Assembly (NCBI RefSeq): GCF_000960995.1
Contig: NZ_CP009434.1
Location: 992,001-1,056,000, forward strand
Length of the DNA: 64,000 bases
Direction: 5' to 3'
DNA from: Burkholderia glumae LMG 2196 = ATCC 33617
GTDB taxonomy: Bacteria > Pseudomonadota > Gammaproteobacteria > Burkholderiales > Burkholderiaceae
Shown: positions 8,454-15,505 of the stretch, one piece after another
Position numbering within the stretch: the stretch's first letter is position 1
Layout of the letters: the number at the start of each line of letters is the position of its first letter
Notes under the pieces: model-generated
The model's input: the letters and a program-made list of their open reading frames with translations, nothing else
Databases searched by the model: none
Told to the model about the DNA's origin: nothing
Program-made: the position numbers and the translations under genes

Positions 8454-9286
8454 CGCCGCCCGTCATTGCCCTGGTGCTGTTCGCCGCGGTCCTGCACGCG
8501 ACCTGGAACGCCGTGCTGCGCAGCGGCGCCGATCGCCTCTGGACCATCACCGTCATGAGCTTCGCGACCACCGCGGCGGCGCTCGCCTGTGCGCCGTGGC
8601 TGCCCTTGCCGGCGCGCGCGAGCTGGCCCTGCCTCGCGCTCTCGGCGCTGCTGCAGGTGGGTTACAGCGTGTTTCTGGCCCACGCGTACAAGGGCGCGGA
8701 ACTCGGCCAGGTGTATCCGATGGTGCGGGGCGCGATACCGGTGCTGGTGGCGCTCGGCGGCTATCTGTGGGCCGGCCAGCGCCTCGACGCGGGGGCGCTG
8801 GCCGGCGTGCTGCTGATCTCCGGCGGCATCGCGAGCCTGGTGCTGGGGCGCCGCCGGATTGCGCGGCGGCCGCTGGTGGCCGCGCTCGCCACCAGCCTGT
8901 TCGTTGCCGGCTACGTCACCACCGACGGCGTGGGAGCGAGGCTGGCCGGCGACTCGCGCGCCTACGCGGTCTGGATCTTCGTGGTCTACGGCGTGCTGAT
9001 GCCGGCCGCCTTCGTGCTGCACGGGCGCCGGCTCGGCAGCGGCCATGCGTGGCGCGAGACCGCCAAGGCGGCGGCGGGCGGCGTGATCTCGATGATCGGC
9101 TACACGGCCACGGTCGCGGCGCTCTCGCTCGGGCCGATCGGGCCGGTCTCGGCGCTGCGCGAGACCAGCATCGTGTTTTCGCTGATCCTCGGCTGGGCCT
9201 GCCTGGGCGAGCGCCCGACCGGGCAGCGGATCGCGGCTGCCGCGGCGGTCGTGGCCGGTGCCGCGTGCCTCGCGTATCGCGCCTGA
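8450..9286 (+). CDS. DMT/EamA-family permease under TPP riboswitch control
   Basis: A 278-residue drug/metabolite transporter with about ten hydrophobic segments in two EamA repeats. The N-terminal segment has a HATWNAVLRS motif and the second repeat has GPIGPVSALRETS before WACLGERPT. ATG 8450 is used; a GTG at 8444 is the alternative. The TPP riboswitch in the leader means expression should fall when TPP is plentiful. That points to uptake of thiamine or a pyrimidine/thiazole precursor, or to traffic of thiamine analogues. It lies about 2.5 kb from a thiaminase I/bacimethrin-type operon. The substrate is not deducible from sequence. Confidence 0.87.
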   Translation: MTPPVIALVLFAAVLHATWNAVLRSGADRLWTITVMSFATTAAALACAPWLPLPARASWPCLALSALLQVGYSVFLAHAYKGAELGQVYPMVRGAIPVLVALGGYLWAGQRLDAGALAGVLLISGGIASLVLGRRRIARRPLVAALATSLFVAGYVTTDGVGARLAGDSRAYAVWIFVVYGVLMPAAFVLHGRRLGSGHAWRETAKAAAGGVISMIGYTATVAALSLGPIGPVSALRETSIVFSLILGWACLGERPTGQRIAAAAAVVAGAACLAYRA

Positions 9287-9305
9287 GGCAGGCCGGGCGC
9301 GGCGC

Positions 9306-10472
9306 TCACGAAGCGACCGCAGCGCGCCGGTCGGCCGCGCGCGACGCCAGGAAGCGTGCGCGCGCCAGCAGTTCGCCTTCGCGGAAATACCCGCCGCGCA
9401 GCGTGCGCGTGAAGCCGGACCCACCGAAGTCGCCGCGGCCATGGAAGATCCGGCGATTGTCCCAGACCACCATGTCGCCCTGCGACCACGCATGCAGGTA
9501 CGACCGTTCGGTCGCCGCCAGCCGCGACTTGAGCGACTGGTAGGCACGGAAGAGGGGCAGCATCTCGTCGAAGCCGATGCCGTCGAAGAACATCTTCGTC
9601 GGATTGTTGATCAGGCGTTCGATCGAGCCGTCCGGCGCGAGCCGCACGATCGGCGTGCGATGCTCGTAGCGCTTGCGTGCCTGTGGATAGTCGGCGCGAT
9701 AGAGCACCGGCGTGCGGGCGAGCAGCGCGAACGCATCGGGCTGGGCCTCGCGCAGCTCGCAGGCGATCGTGAAGCCGTCCACGAAACGCGTGCTGCCGAT
9801 GCCGTCTCGCGCGCATTGCGAACTCACGTCGAGGCCATACAGGAACTGGTAGTCGGGCGGCGGCGAGCAGTACGGGATGTCGGTGTGCAGCGGCAGCGCC
9901 TTGGTGCTGAACGACACGCTGTCGGTCTCCTCGTCGGCCTTCACTTCCAGATCGAAGAACTCCCCGAAGTAGGAGCGATCGAGAAACCCCGCCAGCTGCC
10001 GGCATACCGCCCCGAACTCGACGGTGCGCGTCGGCTCCGCCTTCAGCACCACCAGCCCGTATTCGAACAGATGCTGCAGCGCCCGATGCAGCAGCGCGCC
10101 GTCGTCGAGCGCCGCGGCGAGCTCGAAGCGCAGCGCCGGCGGGGCGCCGTCCGGCCAGCGGCGCCAGGCGGGGCGGGCGTCGGCCGGTGCGGCGCGTCGT
10201 GGCTGGTCGTAGTCCTCGTCGCGCAGGCGGTCGAAGCCGTAATGGCTCGGATGGCCATCCGGCCAGACGATGCGCAGGCCCGTGGCGTCGGCGCTGAGGG
10301 CGGCCGGCCGCAGGTCGGCCGGCACCACGCCCGGATCGAAGTGCCGCTGGCGGCAATGGCGGTTGAAGCAGCTGGCGCATTGGCACGCCTGGCGCAGCCA
10401 TACCCAGTGGTAGCGGCTCGTGCTGCCGTCGGGCCAGGCGACTTCCAGATGCTCGCGATGCGAGGTCAGCAT
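9306..10472 (-). CDS. gamma-butyrobetaine-hydroxylase-like Fe(II)/2-oxoglutarate dioxygenase
   Basis: A 388-residue, two-domain protein. The N-terminal DUF971-type domain has the zinc-binding Cys cluster (CQCASC followed by a downstream CRQRHFD). The C-terminal TauD/TfdA domain has the iron-binding HTD in PLHTDIPYC and the distal His in RIFHGRGDF. This architecture is that of gamma-butyrobetaine and trimethyllysine hydroxylases, which hydroxylate quaternary ammonium substrates. Start 10472 has GGAG nine bases upstream. It follows a phosphoethanolamine-methyltransferase-like gene by 37 bases, so the two probably act on one methylated amine. The substrate is unknown; it could be a carnitine-like or phosphonate-type betaine. 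Confidence 0.85.
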   Translation of the reverse strand: MLTSHREHLEVAWPDGSTSRYHWVWLRQACQCASCFNRHCRQRHFDPGVVPADLRPAALSADATGLRIVWPDGHPSHYGFDRLRDEDYDQPRRAAPADARPAWRRWPDGAPPALRFELAAALDDGALLHRALQHLFEYGLVVLKAEPTRTVEFGAVCRQLAGFLDRSYFGEFFDLEVKADEETDSVSFSTKALPLHTDIPYCSPPPDYQFLYGLDVSSQCARDGIGSTRFVDGFTIACELREAQPDAFALLARTPVLYRADYPQARKRYEHRTPIVRLAPDGSIERLINNPTKMFFDGIGFDEMLPLFRAYQSLKSRLAATERSYLHAWSQGDMVVWDNRRIFHGRGDFGGSGFTRTLRGGYFREGELLARARFLASRAADRRAAVAS

Positions 10473-10509
10473 GTGAGGGATCTCCAGTAGGACTGCCAAG
10501 CGAGCGCGC

Positions 10510-11304
10510 TCATGCCTTGTCCGCCATGAACAGGCCCTGCGTCAGCCAGCCGGCCTTCATGAAGCGGATCTTGCGCTGCCAGCGCTCGACGATGTGCCCG
10601 GCGTCGGCTTCGTCGATTGCCGGATCGCCCGAGGCCTGCCGCGCGCGATAGCGGCGCAGGTCGTCCGTGAGCTGCGCTTGCGCGAGCGCGCTCAGGTCGT
10701 GCTGCTCGACACGGGCGAAGCCGGCCTCGGCGATGAGGCGCGCGTAGTCGTCGATCGATTTCAGGTCGTAACCCGACACGGCCATGTAGTCGTCGAACTC
10801 CGCCGAGCTGCGGTGCCGGCAGAAGTCCGTGACCAACAGCCGGCCGCCCGGCTTGAGCAGCGCATGGCAGCGCGCGAACAGCGCGGGCTTGGCATGCTCG
10901 TACATCAGCACGTCGCGCGAGTAGATCAGGTCGAAGCTGCCTGGGTCGAGCTGTGCGTCGTGCACGTCGCCATTGACGAAGCGCACGCGCCGGCGCGGGT
11001 CGCGCGTGGTCTGGCGGATCACCGACAGTTCCGTCATGCGTGGCGCGGTGTCGAGGCCGACCACTTCCACGTCGTAGCGATCCGACAGGTAGAACGCCGC
11101 GCCGCCGAGTCCCGAGCCGATGTCGAGCAGCCGCATGCCCGGTGCGAGCGCCATGCGGTCCCCCAGCGTGGCCTGGAAGCCGGCCAGGCCGCCGGGACTC
11201 TGAAAGCCTTCGCCGTAGATAATTTCGGAACGGAGAATATTGCGAGGCTCCGTATACCGTTGCACCTCGTAGTCTCTGGAAAATCCGGTCGTGGCTGCAT
11301 GCAT
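10510..11304 (-). CDS. SAM-dependent N-methyltransferase, phosphoethanolamine-methyltransferase-like
   Basis: A 264-residue class I methyltransferase. Motif I is DIGSGLGG (residues 61-68) and the post-motif strand is FDLIYSRD. An N-terminal YGEGFQSPGG and a C-terminal ERWQRKIRFMKAG resemble the Plasmodium-type phosphoethanolamine methyltransferase (PMT) family strongly. PMTs make phosphocholine by triple N-methylation. Next to a betaine-hydroxylase-like dioxygenase, a role in building a trimethylammonium compound that is then hydroxylated is attractive but inferred. It is first in a two-gene minus-strand operon, divergent from the bcm-like operon across a 518-base spacer. Confidence 0.82.
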   Translation of the reverse strand: MHAATTGFSRDYEVQRYTEPRNILRSEIIYGEGFQSPGGLAGFQATLGDRMALAPGMRLLDIGSGLGGAAFYLSDRYDVEVVGLDTAPRMTELSVIRQTTRDPRRRVRFVNGDVHDAQLDPGSFDLIYSRDVLMYEHAKPALFARCHALLKPGGRLLVTDFCRHRSSAEFDDYMAVSGYDLKSIDDYARLIAEAGFARVEQHDLSALAQAQLTDDLRRYRARQASGDPAIDEADAGHIVERWQRKIRFMKAGWLTQGLFMADKA

Positions 11305-11822
11305 TATTCACCTCTCGTATTGGCATACCTCGGTTGCGCGCCAGGAATTCGATGCAGGAATGAATTGATTCATGCCGGGTGCCGTCCGAAAAGCCCCGAT
11401 CATTTCACCTGGATGTCTCCATCAATTCGTTCAGCGCACCGAAAAATCCTTGCTGGTAAGGTTTTTGGCCGAATCGAGTGGCACTGCAACATTTTCGACA
11501 GGCCATTCCGATTAAAAGCTGGAATATTTGTCAGGTAAGTTTCGATTCCGGCTTTTCGCGGGTGACGGATATGGAATCACCAGTGCGATGGCGTGTCAAT
11601 TGAATGATGCGTGGTGCGATCGGAAATTAATTGGCCGCGAAAACTGATTTAATATCTTTTTGATACGACGCGACTGTAATCGATGTGTTATTTTTGAAAG
11701 CCAGTGAATCGGGCGGGCGGTTTTTCGGCGGCGGGCGGTTTTTCGGCGGCGGGCGGCGCGCTCGCCGGGCACCACCGAAGCGCAGCGGACGCCGCCGGCA
11801 ATCCGAAGGAGAGCGAACCTTG
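11305..11822. other. divergent control region between the methyltransferase/dioxygenase pair and the bcm-like operon
   Basis: These 518 bases are AT-richer than the surroundings, especially about 11480-11700, as expected of a promoter region or of transferred DNA. TTGATA at 11660-11665 and TGTTAT at 11686-11691 resemble promoter boxes but are 20 bases apart, too far for a confident call. I find no TPP aptamer core here, so the bcm-like operon is not obviously riboswitch-controlled. A tandem 18-bp repeat lies at 11715-11750. Confidence 0.5.
11715..11750. repeat. 18-bp direct repeat, two perfect copies
   Basis: The unit GGGCGGTTTTTCGGCGGC occurs twice in tandem (11715-11732, 11733-11750) and a third copy begins with GGGCGG. 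It ends about 73 bases before the Nudix gene start. It could be a regulator binding array or simple slippage. Confidence 0.8.
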
Positions 11823-12302
11823 ATGGGCGAGCAATCGGGCGATGGCCCGCAGGCAGCGGCCGCCTGGCCGCGTGTCGCGGTGATCGCCGTGGTGTTTCGC
11901 GGCGACGAGCTGATTCTCGTGCAGCGCGGGAAGGAGCCGCAGAAGGGCAGCTGGGGCTTTCCCGGCGGCTCGGTCGAGCCGGGGGAGAGCCTGCACGACG
12001 CGGCGCGGCGCGAACTGATGGAGGAGACGGGCGTGCAGGCCGAGGTCGGCGAACTGGTCGACGTGGTCGAGGTGCGCGAGTTCGATGCGAGCGGCCGGCA
12101 TCACCACTACGTGCTGATCGCGTTGCTGTGCCGCCACCTGAGCGGCGAACCACGGCCCGGCGACGACGCGGTCGATTGCCGGTGGGTGCGGATGCCGGAC
12201 GGCATTCAGGCGTTTCCCGGCGTTCTGGCGGAGCACGTCGGCCGGGTCGGCCTGCGTGCCCACGAGATCAATCATTCCGATCGAGAGAGACGACAGCGAT
12301 GA
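11823..12302 (+). CDS. Nudix hydrolase, first gene of the bcm-like operon
   Basis: A 159-residue protein with a complete Nudix box from about residue 41: GGSVEPGESLHDAARRE followed by LMEETGV, fitting G-x5-E-x7-REL-x-EE-x-G-V. Start 11823 has AAGGAGAG about 12 bases upstream. Nudix enzymes hydrolyse nucleoside diphosphates linked to other groups. As the first gene of an operon that consumes CMP, it could supply CMP from CTP or dispose of a toxic pyrophosphate; neither is shown by sequence. Its stop overlaps the next start as ATGA (12299-12302), so they are translationally coupled. Confidence 0.85.
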   Translation: MGEQSGDGPQAAAAWPRVAVIAVVFRGDELILVQRGKEPQKGSWGFPGGSVEPGESLHDAARRELMEETGVQAEVGELVDVVEVREFDASGRHHHYVLIALLCRHLSGEPRPGDDAVDCRWVRMPDGIQAFPGVLAEHVGRVGLRAHEINHSDRERRQR

Positions 12303-12754
12303 AACGAATGTTCCTGGGTGGTCCGTTCAAGTCCCTGGTGGATCCCGCCACCGGCACGATGTCCGCCGAGCACATCAGCCAGTTCGGCCGCGTGATCGAG
12401 CATTTCGAGGGGCGCGGCTGGGATGTGCATTGCGCGCATCGGCGCGAGCAATGGGGCCGCGAATTCATGACGCCGGAGCAATGCACGCGCATCGATTACG
12501 AGCAGATCAGCCAGTGCGACTACTTCGTGGCGTTTCCCGGCGCGCCGGCCTCGCCGGGCACGCACATCGAGCTGGGCTGGGCCTCGGCGCTCGGCAAGCC
12601 GATCGTGCTGCTGCTCGAGGCCGGCCGCGAATACGCCTACCTGGTGCGCGGCCTGCATCAGGTCACGCGCCTCGAGCGCGTGGAGTATCGGGCCGGCGAT
12701 CTCGATCCGGGCGCGATCGAGGCGGCCATCGCGCGCCTCGAGGGCGGGCGCTGA
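12299..12754 (+). CDS. bcmB: hydroxymethyl-CMP N-glycosidase-like protein (BcmB-like, nucleoside 2-deoxyribosyltransferase fold)
   Basis: A 151-residue protein of the nucleoside 2-deoxyribosyltransferase/CMP-hydrolase family. It begins KRMFLGGPF (nucleotide-loop motif) and has CDYFVAFPG followed by GTHIELGWA, where Glu91 is the likely catalytic acid. In bacimethrin biosynthesis BcmB cleaves 5-hydroxymethyl-CMP to 5-hydroxymethylcytosine; MilB and BlsM do the same kind of step in mildiomycin and blasticidin pathways. It overlaps the Nudix gene by four bases and is followed after two bases by the hydroxymethylase, so the genes act together. The name is by analogy and context. Confidence 0.75.
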   Translation: MKRMFLGGPFKSLVDPATGTMSAEHISQFGRVIEHFEGRGWDVHCAHRREQWGREFMTPEQCTRIDYEQISQCDYFVAFPGAPASPGTHIELGWASALGKPIVLLLEAGREYAYLVRGLHQVTRLERVEYRAGDLDPGAIEAAIARLEGGR

Positions 12755-12756
12755 TC

Positions 12757-13746
12757 ATGCGCGCCCGCTTCGCGAATCTCGACGAGCTCTACCTCGCCAC
12801 GCTGCGCGACGTCTGCACCGCCTACGAATACCGCAACGCGCCGCGCGGGCAGGCCGAGCGCGAAATCATCGGCTACAGCGCGCGGATCGAGGATCCGCGC
12901 GCGCGCTTCTGCCGCCATGCCTCGCGCAAGCAGAACGTGGTGTTCAACTATGCCGAGGCGCTCTGGTATCTGTCGGGGCGCAACGACCTCGCGTTCATCG
13001 AGTACTACGCGCCGTCGATGGCGCGCTACAGCCCCGATGGCAAGACGCTGCCGGGCACCGGCTACGGCGCGCGGCTGCTGCATTTCGGCGACGACGGCAT
13101 CGACCAGATCGAACGTGCGATCGACATCCTCAAGCGTGACGATGCCGAGAGCAAACGCGTCGTGCTGCAGATCTTCGACGCTCGCGAGGACCTTTACAAG
13201 CGCAACATCGACGTGTCGTGCACGCTCGGCCTGCAACTGCTGCTGCGCGACGGGCGCCTCAACATGGTGGCCTTCATGCGCGCCAACGATGCCTACGTCG
13301 GCCTGCTCAACGACGTGTTCTCGTTTACGTTCCTGCAGGAATACCTCGCCTCGGCGATCGGCTGCGAGCTCGGCACCTATACGCACCACGTCGGCTCGGT
13401 CCACATCTACGACCAGAATCTGCTGCAGGCCGAGGCGCTGCTCGGGCCGCCCGGCACGGCCGTCACGGCAGTGGCGCCGCCGCGCATGCCCCCCGGCTGC
13501 GGGAGCGCCACGATCCGCCGCGTGCTGGAGGAGGAGGCGCGCATCCGCGCGGGGCGGGTCTCGTTCGCGGCGCTGCAGGACATCGACCTCGACCCGTACT
13601 GGCGCGACATTCTCGGACTCTTCTGGGTGTACCGGCAGATCCGCTCCGGCGCGCCCGTTCCCGATCGTTCACTGAGCTTCCTCCATCCGTTCCATCGCGA
13701 CTATCTGGTCAACCGCTGGGGCGAGACGCTGGCATTGCTGCACTGA
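12757..13746 (+). CDS. bcmA: thymidylate-synthase-family CMP hydroxymethylase (BcmA/MilA-like)
   Basis: A 329-residue thymidylate synthase homologue. The catalytic Cys is Cys155 in DVSCTLGLQ, followed by FMRANDAYVGLLNDVFSF and the folate/nucleotide HHVGSVHIY motif. Unlike true ThyA, which has PCH around the Cys and a QRS motif, this one resembles CMP/dCMP hydroxymethylases. The bacimethrin route starts by adding CH2OH from methylene-tetrahydrofolate to C5 of CMP; BcmA does this. It starts two bases after the glycosidase stop, and the methyltransferase begins 13 bases after its own. Function by homology plus context. Confidence 0.8.
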   Translation: MRARFANLDELYLATLRDVCTAYEYRNAPRGQAEREIIGYSARIEDPRARFCRHASRKQNVVFNYAEALWYLSGRNDLAFIEYYAPSMARYSPDGKTLPGTGYGARLLHFGDDGIDQIERAIDILKRDDAESKRVVLQIFDAREDLYKRNIDVSCTLGLQLLLRDGRLNMVAFMRANDAYVGLLNDVFSFTFLQEYLASAIGCELGTYTHHVGSVHIYDQNLLQAEALLGPPGTAVTAVAPPRMPPGCGSATIRRVLEEEARIRAGRVSFAALQDIDLDPYWRDILGLFWVYRQIRSGAPVPDRSLSFLHPFHRDYLVNRWGETLALLH

Positions 13747-13759
13747 CAGGGCATACACG

Positions 13760-14509
13760 ATGAAAACCGATTGGACCGAGGATCAGGTCTCGCGCCTGTT
13801 CGACGCCTACGACGATCGCGTGGAAGCGCACTTCGGCTACCGGCCGCTGATCGCCACGCTCACCGGCATGCAGGGCACCGCGATTCGCGTGCTCGACTAC
13901 GGTTGCGGCGGCGGCAAGGTTTCGCGCCGGCTCAAGGCCGCGGGCGTGGCGCACGTGACGGGCGTGGACATCGCGCCCACCATGATCGAGAAGGCCCGCG
14001 CCGCGGGCGGTGCCGACGGCGACGGGCTCGACTACGCGCTGATCCGCAGCGGCAGCACGCCGTTCCCCGATGCCAGCTTCGACGCGGCGGTGTCCTGCTT
14101 CCTGTTCATCAACGTGCCCGAGCGCGAGGAACTGGGGCGCATCGCCGCCGAGGTATTCCGCGTGCTGAAGCCGGGCGGCCGGTTCTACATCCTCGATACG
14201 AACCCCCGCACCACCGGCGTCAGCTACCCGACGTTCCGCAACGGCCACCCGGGCGTCGTCTACCACGACGGCGACGAGCGCCCGGTGTTCCTCGACATTC
14301 CGGGGCACGGCGTGTTCGAAATCATCGATACCCACTGGGACACCGCCACCTACCGCGAGATGCTGAGCTCGGCGGGCTTCGCGATCGAATCGGTGAAGGC
14401 GCTCGGCGTGGCGGACACGGTGCCGGCGCTCGACGGTGAGCCGGCCGTGGACGACCTGGGCGGCTATGCGCCGTTCGTGTTGTTCCAGGCCACCAAGCCG
14501 CATGGCTGA
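13760..14509 (+). CDS. bcmC: SAM-dependent methyltransferase (BcmC-like, pyrimidine O-methylation)
   Basis: A 249-residue class I methyltransferase with motif I LDYGCGGGKVS (residues about 45-55), acidic post-I GVDIAP, and VLKPGGRFYILD. In the bacimethrin pathway BcmC methylates the 2-oxygen of 5-hydroxymethylcytosine to give 4-amino-5-hydroxymethyl-2-methoxypyrimidine. It sits between the hydroxymethylase and the HMP-kinase homologue, exactly the expected set. The substrate is inferred from the operon; the sequence alone only shows a small-molecule methyltransferase. Confidence 0.75.
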   Translation: MKTDWTEDQVSRLFDAYDDRVEAHFGYRPLIATLTGMQGTAIRVLDYGCGGGKVSRRLKAAGVAHVTGVDIAPTMIEKARAAGGADGDGLDYALIRSGSTPFPDASFDAAVSCFLFINVPEREELGRIAAEVFRVLKPGGRFYILDTNPRTTGVSYPTFRNGHPGVVYHDGDERPVFLDIPGHGVFEIIDTHWDTATYREMLSSAGFAIESVKALGVADTVPALDGEPAVDDLGGYAPFVLFQATKPHG

Positions 14510-14653
14510 GGCGCGGATGCGAATCCTGGACCGGCTGCCGCAGCGCGCCGGCCGGCCGCGCGGGCGGCACGCCGCCGGCGCGGCCGCTTCGGCCCGCCTG
14601 GTTGCGCGCGCAACCGGAACGCGGCGCGCGCGGCCGCACCGGGGGCGGGCCCC

Positions 14654-15451
14654 ATGATCGCCAACGTGCTCAGCATCGCCGGCACCGATCCGACCGGCGG
14701 CGCCGGCATCCAGGCCGACCTGAAGACGTTCTCGGCGCTCGGCGCCTACGGCATGTCGGCCATCACGGCGGTGGTCGCGCAGAACACGCGCGGCGTGCGC
14801 GGCTTTCATACGCTCGAGCCGGCCTTCATCGTCGAGCAGATCGACGCCGTGTTCGACGACGTGACCGTGCATGCCGTGAAGCTCGGCATGCTCGCCACCG
14901 CCGCGATTGCGGAGGCGGTGGCCGAGGCGCTGGTGCGCCATCGGGCAACGACCGTGGTACTCGATCCCGTGATGGTGGCCAAGAGCGGCGACCGGCTGCT
15001 CGCGCCCGACGCGGTGGCGGCGATCCGCGAGCGGCTGGTGCCGCTCGCCACGCTGATCACGCCGAACCTGCCCGAGGCGGGCGTCCTGCTCGACCGGCCG
15101 GCGCCTGCCTCGCTGGCGGAAATGCACGATGCCCTGCAGGCGCTGCATGGGCTCGGCCCGCGCTGGGTGCTACTCAAGGGCGGCCATCTGCGGGGCGCGG
15201 ACAGCACCGACCTGCTGTTCGGCGCGAGCGGCACCACCGAGCTGGCCGCGCCGCGCATCGCGACGCGCAACGATCACGGCACCGGCTGCACGCTGTCGGC
15301 GGCGGTGGCCGCGCTGCTGCCGCATCACCCGATGGAGGAGAGCGTGCGGCGCGCGAAGGCCTATCTGAATCGCGCGCTCGCCGAGTCGTGGCGGCTCGAA
15401 GTCGGCCACGGCCGCGGGCCGACCCACCATTTTCACGCGCTCTGGCGCTAG
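14654..15451 (+). CDS. bcmD: hydroxymethylpyrimidine (phosphate) kinase homologue (BcmD/ThiD-like)
   Basis: A 265-residue ribokinase-fold protein typical of ThiD: N-terminal SIAGTDPTGGAGIQADLK, the DPVMVAKSGD segment, and the anion-hole motif NDHGTGC with catalytic Cys212. ThiD phosphorylates HMP and HMP-phosphate. In this operon it probably phosphorylates bacimethrin, or salvages HMP released by the thiaminase. It begins 144 bases after the methyltransferase; no gene is convincing in that gap. A housekeeping thiD elsewhere in the genome is expected but not visible here. Confidence 0.85.
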   Translation: MIANVLSIAGTDPTGGAGIQADLKTFSALGAYGMSAITAVVAQNTRGVRGFHTLEPAFIVEQIDAVFDDVTVHAVKLGMLATAAIAEAVAEALVRHRATTVVLDPVMVAKSGDRLLAPDAVAAIRERLVPLATLITPNLPEAGVLLDRPAPASLAEMHDALQALHGLGPRWVLLKGGHLRGADSTDLLFGASGTTELAAPRIATRNDHGTGCTLSAAVAALLPHHPMEESVRRAKAYLNRALAESWRLEVGHGRGPTHHFHALWR

Positions 15452-15505
15452 CGCGCCGGACGACCCCGCCGGGGGGACCGGCGCATCAAAGTCCAAGGAA
15501 AAAAC

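Noticed and set aside
8353..9543. 396-codon plus-strand frame overlapping the DMT permease
   Set aside because: It is an Arg-rich shadow of the permease frame with no domain; the permease has membrane segments and family motifs.
11305..11822. TPP riboswitch in front of the bcm-like operon
   Set aside because: I searched for the CTGAGA and ACCTGA core in this spacer and did not find it. The only TPP aptamer is at 8268-8357.
14503..14657. Small frame bridging the methyltransferase stop and the thiD-like start
   Set aside because: It overlaps both neighbours and begins at an in-frame ATG, but the peptide is Arg/Ala/Gly-rich and lacks a ribosome site. Most likely chance.
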